A stretch of 64,000 nucleotides of DNA from Colicola sp016286205 (GTDB lineage Bacteria; Bacteroidota; Bacteroidia; Bacteroidales; Paludibacteraceae), in the NCBI GenBank assembly GCA_016286205.1, contig JAEESF010000001.1:1-64000 (forward strand). The letters are read 5' to 3'. Position 1 is the stretch's first letter, and each line of letters begins with the position of its first letter. The notes below the pieces were generated by a model, which ran no database searches, was not told the origin of the DNA, and saw only the letters and a program-made list of their open reading frames with translations. Positions 60,344-64,000 of this stretch are shown here, one piece after another. A program made the position numbers and the translations under genes.

Positions 60344-60445
60344 CCCCGACGGACTGCTAGCGAAGCGATAGTCCGTGGGGAAAAGCGCAGAGCAAGACGT
60401 AGCACTATACGAGCGATTTTTCGCGAAGTCGTGCGAGTATTAGCT
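60344..60445 (+). ncRNA. Structured element before tRNA-Arg
   Basis: CCCCGACGGACT (60344-60355) pairs with AGTCCGTGGGG (60370-60380) with one bulged G, around an inner GCTAGCGAAGCGAT. A second domain contains GCGA-TTTT-TCGC inside GCAC...GTGC (about 60402-60436). No T run, so not a terminator. It could be tRNA leader or a separate RNA. A long structured leader before tRNA-Cys is a parallel case. Confidence 0.5.
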
Positions 60446-60451
60446 CAAGCT

Positions 60452-60523
60452 GATCTGCTAGTTCAATGGATAGAACGGGGCTCTCCTAAAGCTCAAATCC
60501 GAGTTCGATTCTCGGGCGGATCA
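60452..60523 (+). tRNA. tRNA-Arg (CCT)
   Basis: 72 bases. Acceptor GATCTGC/GCGGATC, D-arm GTTC/GAAC, anticodon arm GGGCT-CTCCTAA-AGCTC with CCT, T-arm CCGAG-TTCGATT-CTCGG, discriminator A. CCA is not encoded. It reads the AGG codon. Only 29 bases separate it from the OmpA-family gene. Confidence 0.92.
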
Positions 60524-60552
60524 CTTAAATACCTTAAATCAGAAAAATACAT

Positions 60553-62139
60553 ATGACACACTTCAGATGTCTGTTGGCCTTGCTGGCTCTGCCTCTGTGG
60601 CTTAACGCCCAGACGGATACTGTCCGCATCATGCAAACAGCCTTTCAACCCGAACGCACGGAGACGTCCGAACAGTCTTTCCCGATTGCCGAAACACGGG
60701 AGATGAAGAAAAAACCGGATAGCCTCGTGCGCGTCGAATCTACCACTATTCATTATTACACTGACACCCTCACGCTCATTGCTTTGTCGCCGGACAGCAC
60801 ACTCAAAGAGCGCGACGAAGTTATTCCTGTCGATTCTTTGGATCGCCGAGGCCATTATCTCGAGTTCCATCTGGGTGCCAGTTACGGTTCGCTGGGATAT
60901 GGATTTACCGACCCGCAGAACACCTTGGACGGATTTGTTAGCGGATTAGTTCAGTTGCAATACGCCTATTTCTTCCATCAGAATGTTGGTATCGGCATTG
61001 GCGCTTGGTTCACCAACGCCACTTCTACCGCCCATCTGGGAGGAACCTACACCTGGGATGACGAGATTGATACGGATTTGGAGCAACACTACACTCATAC
61101 TTCTCAAGTCGTAGAGTGGGACGAGCGACAAAATATTCTCAATCTGGGCGTACCTATCTCGCTTCAGTTCCAGTGGTTGAACGACCAACGCAAAGCGGGT
61201 CTCTTCGCTTCCGTAGGTGTCGCACCTGTTTTTGCAGTAGTCAATTCCTATCGCGTCTTAAAAGGAACTGTTAACCATTCGGGCTACTACCCCATTTGGG
61301 ATTTAACGCTGACCGACATGCACGAGTTTGGCAACAAAGACTATACCTCCGAACAGTCGGCCAAGGGCTCATTGGATGTCAAACCGCAAATCACGGTTTT
61401 TGCCGACCTCGGCGCACTCATTCCGCTGACCAAACAGATTGATTTCTTCATCGGCGGTTATTTCCAGTGCGGTGCCAACGATGCCAACAAATCCGAAAAG
61501 CACGATTTGGGTTGGAAAGACGAACATTTCTCTTTCATGGAAGATTATACGGGCGCATACGCTCTCAATTCCACTAAATCTTCCCATCCTTACGAAGCGG
61601 GTCTCAAATTGGGTATCCACTGGCATCACATCGGCAAAGACAAACACACGATTGTCGAATACTACGATTATTTCACTCGCCGCGATACCAGTGTTCAGAT
61701 GATGCCTCGTCAAGACACGGTTGTCACCGAGCGCACAGACACACTCACTCGCTTGCATATCCAAAAAGCAGCGGAAGAGGTCGAGAAATTCAACAAGATA
61801 TATTTCGCTTACGATAGTTACAAACTGACTCCGGAAGTACAGAATTACCTCTCTTCTATCGTTGGCGTTCTCAACAAAGTGCCGGATGCTAAGATTGCTA
61901 TCGATGGTCATGCTTCCGAAGAAGGCCAACGAAAGCACAACGAAAAATTGGCCTACAATCGCGCGAAGGCCGTGGCCGCATTCTTGATTAGCAAAGGTAT
62001 TGCCAAGAGCCGCGTGATTGTGATTGGTCACGGTTCACTGGTTCCGAACGAAGAAAATGTCAATCACGAATTGACACTCGATCGTCGTGTGGAAGTCAAA
62101 GTAGTTCAGAAACAAAGCGATTTGCAACCTAACAAATAA
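60553..62139 (+). CDS. OmpA-family outer-membrane protein with beta-barrel
   Basis: 528 residues. Signal peptide MTHFRCLLALLALPLWLNAQ, a linker of about 80 residues, then a beta-barrel domain (about 100-385; YLEFHLGASYGSLGYGF, IGIGAWFTNATST, FIGGYFQCGAND). The C-terminal OmpA/MotB domain (about 410-525) has FNKIYFAYDSYKLTPEVQ, IAIDGHASEEGQRKHNEKLA...RAKAVAAFLISKGI and HELTLDRRVEVKV. It binds peptidoglycan and links it to the outer membrane. No promoter of the usual form is seen between it and tRNA-Arg. Confidence 0.88.
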   Translation: MTHFRCLLALLALPLWLNAQTDTVRIMQTAFQPERTETSEQSFPIAETREMKKKPDSLVRVESTTIHYYTDTLTLIALSPDSTLKERDEVIPVDSLDRRGHYLEFHLGASYGSLGYGFTDPQNTLDGFVSGLVQLQYAYFFHQNVGIGIGAWFTNATSTAHLGGTYTWDDEIDTDLEQHYTHTSQVVEWDERQNILNLGVPISLQFQWLNDQRKAGLFASVGVAPVFAVVNSYRVLKGTVNHSGYYPIWDLTLTDMHEFGNKDYTSEQSAKGSLDVKPQITVFADLGALIPLTKQIDFFIGGYFQCGANDANKSEKHDLGWKDEHFSFMEDYTGAYALNSTKSSHPYEAGLKLGIHWHHIGKDKHTIVEYYDYFTRRDTSVQMMPRQDTVVTERTDTLTRLHIQKAAEEVEKFNKIYFAYDSYKLTPEVQNYLSSIVGVLNKVPDAKIAIDGHASEEGQRKHNEKLAYNRAKAVAAFLISKGIAKSRVIVIGHGSLVPNEENVNHELTLDRRVEVKVVQKQSDLQPNK

Positions 62140-62147
62140 CAACGACC

Positions 62148-64000
62148 ATGAAAAATACCAGATATATCGTTTTAGCGCTTTTGGCGAGCATCGCGCTCAG
62201 CCTCAATGCCCGTGACTTCGTCAACGGAGAGAAAATCTATGTAAACACACAGCAAGAATGGAATTGGACAAATGACAATGCCAATCTGTTCCTCTACTTG
62301 TTTGGTGGCACGTCCGGAGAGAAATGGCTCAAATTGTCACAAGTAACAGGCGCCCATTATGTCGCCACTTTTACTGCCAATGGCAATTACGCCAAAGTCA
62401 TTGTGGTGCGCAAAAGTAACACGGATGCAAATGCCAATTGGAACAATGTGTGGAATCAAACTTGCGATTTAACTATTCCCGAGAGCAAAGACCGCAATTA
62501 TCTCAAGCAATTCTGGCCAAAGGATGGTGATTGTCCCGCCGATCCTTATTCCGATTGGAAAGTTTACGCGCCTGCCACCACTGCCATCGGAACACAAGAG
62601 TCCATCGTTAACAGCGGTGTAACGGTAGAAGAAGTTCATGTCTGCCCGGCTGCGGCGGGGGAACCTTATTCACTGAAGGTCAAGCTCAACAACTCCAAAA
62701 CAGATTATGTCTACGACGATGTATGTGCACATGCTTGGTATAGATCGGTAGAAGGCACTGGTTGGTGGAGTGTGGATGGGTTTGCAGGTACGGTTCGCGA
62801 CCAAGAGTATAACAAAGATACAATAACACAGATGTCTAATGCTTGGGTTGGTACATTATATTTTTATCTTCACTCCAACGTTCCTTCAGGACGTCGTCTG
62901 ATTAAGATTATTCCTGACGCTGAAGGCTGTGACTGGGATTGTTCCATCACCTCGTTCGAAACAGCCATCTCGGCCGTCAATGCAGACGACAACACTTATA
63001 CGCTGGACGGAATGGTCGCTTTTCGCGATGCGGCAGGTGCCCTGTTCATTGAATGCGATGGAAAAACGGACACTATCTTAGATCCCGTCAGCCCGCAGTC
63101 TTTCTCGCTCACAGGCCTTCCTGCCGCCACAGTGGACGGACAGACTACTACAGCCACTGCATATTTTGCTTATGGATCACAAACGGCCACAATTACATTC
63201 ACTGTGCCCAATGCAAAACAAGCCATGGAAACGGTAGAGAAAGATCTGCTGACCGGAGAGGCATGGACCATCACTCCGCAAGATGCAGACCCGAACAATG
63301 ATTATGTCTGGATTGTCAATGGCGTAGAATATACCAAAGAAAGCGGCCAGGCTCAGACATTTACTGTCGATCCTTTCAGCACAGATGCAGAACAGACCTA
63401 CACTTACAAAGAGTTCTACCCCATTTCCGGAACAATGGCAGACATGATGTCCAACGGTAGTTACGAGAATACGAGTGGCTATGGTTCTTACGGAAATACC
63501 AGTACCATCAGCGACTATAATTTCTGGGGATATTTTGATCAAACGAGCGGCACACAAATCAATTTCTACGACAACTCTACTCTCAATCCGAGCGGATTAG
63601 CCGACAATGGTTTTGCCGTAGTGAGAAATTCGCATAATTTTGCACAGTCGTTCGCCACTGTTAAGGCGCGCAAAGGAAACAATTTCGCCCTCTTCGATGC
63701 AAAATCAGGCACAGCAGGAGGTAACAAGCGCGCGTGGTATGCCACCACGGCCAACAATCCGAACCTGAAACTCAAGAAAGGTACGACGTACGTTCTTTCG
63801 TTCTGGGCAGCCAATATCAACAACTACGGCGAGATGGACAATCCTGCCCGATTCCTCTTCCGCATCGAGTATAACGGCCATGTGTGGGAATCGCACGTCC
63901 TCGACCTCGGTTCCGCTGAGTTCCGCAACAATATCTGGCACCAGTGCTCGCAAACATTCTACGCCGATGAGGATTGCGACAATGTGACTATTTCTGTGGT
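62148..64000 (+). CDS. Large secreted protein, partial
   Basis: Open frame from ATG 62148 that runs through the window end (617 residues seen, no stop). It has a signal peptide (MKNTRYIVLALLASIALSLN). The body is beta-rich and Trp/Asn/Asp-rich, with paired Cys residues (CDWDC near 263). A carbohydrate-binding-module-like beta sandwich starts near residue 490 (GFAVVRNSHNFAQ, KRAWYATTANNPNLKLKKGT, SFWAANINNYGE). A surface or T9SS cargo protein is likely; the C-terminus needed to decide is missing. It follows the OmpA gene by eight bases. Confidence 0.75.
   Translation, partial: MKNTRYIVLALLASIALSLNARDFVNGEKIYVNTQQEWNWTNDNANLFLYLFGGTSGEKWLKLSQVTGAHYVATFTANGNYAKVIVVRKSNTDANANWNNVWNQTCDLTIPESKDRNYLKQFWPKDGDCPADPYSDWKVYAPATTAIGTQESIVNSGVTVEEVHVCPAAAGEPYSLKVKLNNSKTDYVYDDVCAHAWYRSVEGTGWWSVDGFAGTVRDQEYNKDTITQMSNAWVGTLYFYLHSNVPSGRRLIKIIPDAEGCDWDCSITSFETAISAVNADDNTYTLDGMVAFRDAAGALFIECDGKTDTILDPVSPQSFSLTGLPAATVDGQTTTATAYFAYGSQTATITFTVPNAKQAMETVEKDLLTGEAWTITPQDADPNNDYVWIVNGVEYTKESGQAQTFTVDPFSTDAEQTYTYKEFYPISGTMADMMSNGSYENTSGYGSYGNTSTISDYNFWGYFDQTSGTQINFYDNSTLNPSGLADNGFAVVRNSHNFAQSFATVKARKGNNFALFDAKSGTAGGNKRAWYATTANNPNLKLKKGTTYVLSFWAANINNYGEMDNPARFLFRIEYNGHVWESHVLDLGSAEFRNNIWHQCSQTFYADEDCDNVTISV

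Overview
The window is chromosomal DNA from a member of the Bacteroidales (phylum Bacteroidota). I place it there because of 17 or more promoters of the Bacteroidota form (TTTG, 19-20 bases, TAnnTTTG), a type IX secretion (T9SS) protein PorZ with T9SS C-terminal domains, secreted proteins with FGE/FISUMP-like, BspA-type leucine-rich and InlB-type repeats, a C10 (streptopain-type) protease, and families typical of the group (TPR/helix-turn-helix regulators, DUF3244, rSAM-associated lipoproteins). It looks like an uncultured gut-type lineage; I do not assign a genus.

Layout. 1-2.8 kb: the end of rpsF, then rpsR-rplI-rpmE2, a PnuC-like transporter and an RluA-type pseudouridine synthase. 2.8-5.5 kb: a membrane-tethered TPR/HTH regulator, a DUF3244-like secreted protein and two small carboxypeptidase-like lipoproteins. 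5.7-13.2 kb: three large secreted proteins that share a short C-terminal tail. 13.7-17.2 kb: a compact run of unrecognised small genes, including two tiny membrane/lipoprotein peptides and a 52-residue gene, with Shine-Dalgarno-like leaders that are rare in this phylum. 17.4-20.0 kb: lipoproteins, an esterase and a small membrane protein. 20.1-28.7 kb: a long co-directional series, gyrB, LOG-family gene, a LamG/GH16-fold protein, kdsA, kdsD, nucleoside kinase, SPOR protein, folE, which couples DNA topology, Kdo supply for lipopolysaccharide and nucleotide metabolism. 28.7-33.4 kb (minus): rdgB and a doubled porZ. 33.5-34.6 kb: DUF2147 gene, two 219-base structured tandem repeats and tRNA-fMet. 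34.8-42.6 kb (minus): a 2579-residue C10 protease with a long repeat array. 42.7-45.5 kb (minus): exonuclease, rlmI, nucleoside-phosphorylase-like gene. 45.5-47.3 kb: tRNA-Cys with a long structured leader, then sufB without sufC/sufD. 47.2-55.7 kb (minus): an envelope-biogenesis series (PPIase-like lipoprotein, SurA-like, OstA-like, outer-membrane barrel) running into dnaG, a radical SAM gene and a shortened glycosyltransferase. 55.7-60.3 kb: divergent ribD and prmC-recX, then rfbC-rfbD-DUF2461. 60.4-64.0 kb: tRNA-Arg, an OmpA-family protein and a secreted protein that runs off the window.

Functional picture: most genes serve the cell envelope, namely LPS sugars (kdsA, kdsD, rfbC, rfbD), LPS transport and outer-membrane folding (OstA, SurA-like, OmpA), T9SS export (PorZ) and T9SS-type cargo.

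The most unusual signal is intergenic. The genome carries families of short word-like repeats (periods 7, 8 and 11), chains of micro-hairpins joined by GTTTAG/TAAAC words, and a 16-base element (AAAAAAGGACCAAGCT) used five times. Several of these words, and even a promoter, also sit in frame inside conserved genes (rdgB, ribD, prmC, a DnaQ-family exonuclease), adding residues, much as Rickettsia palindromic elements do. Functions are assigned from recognisable motifs only; no database search was run.
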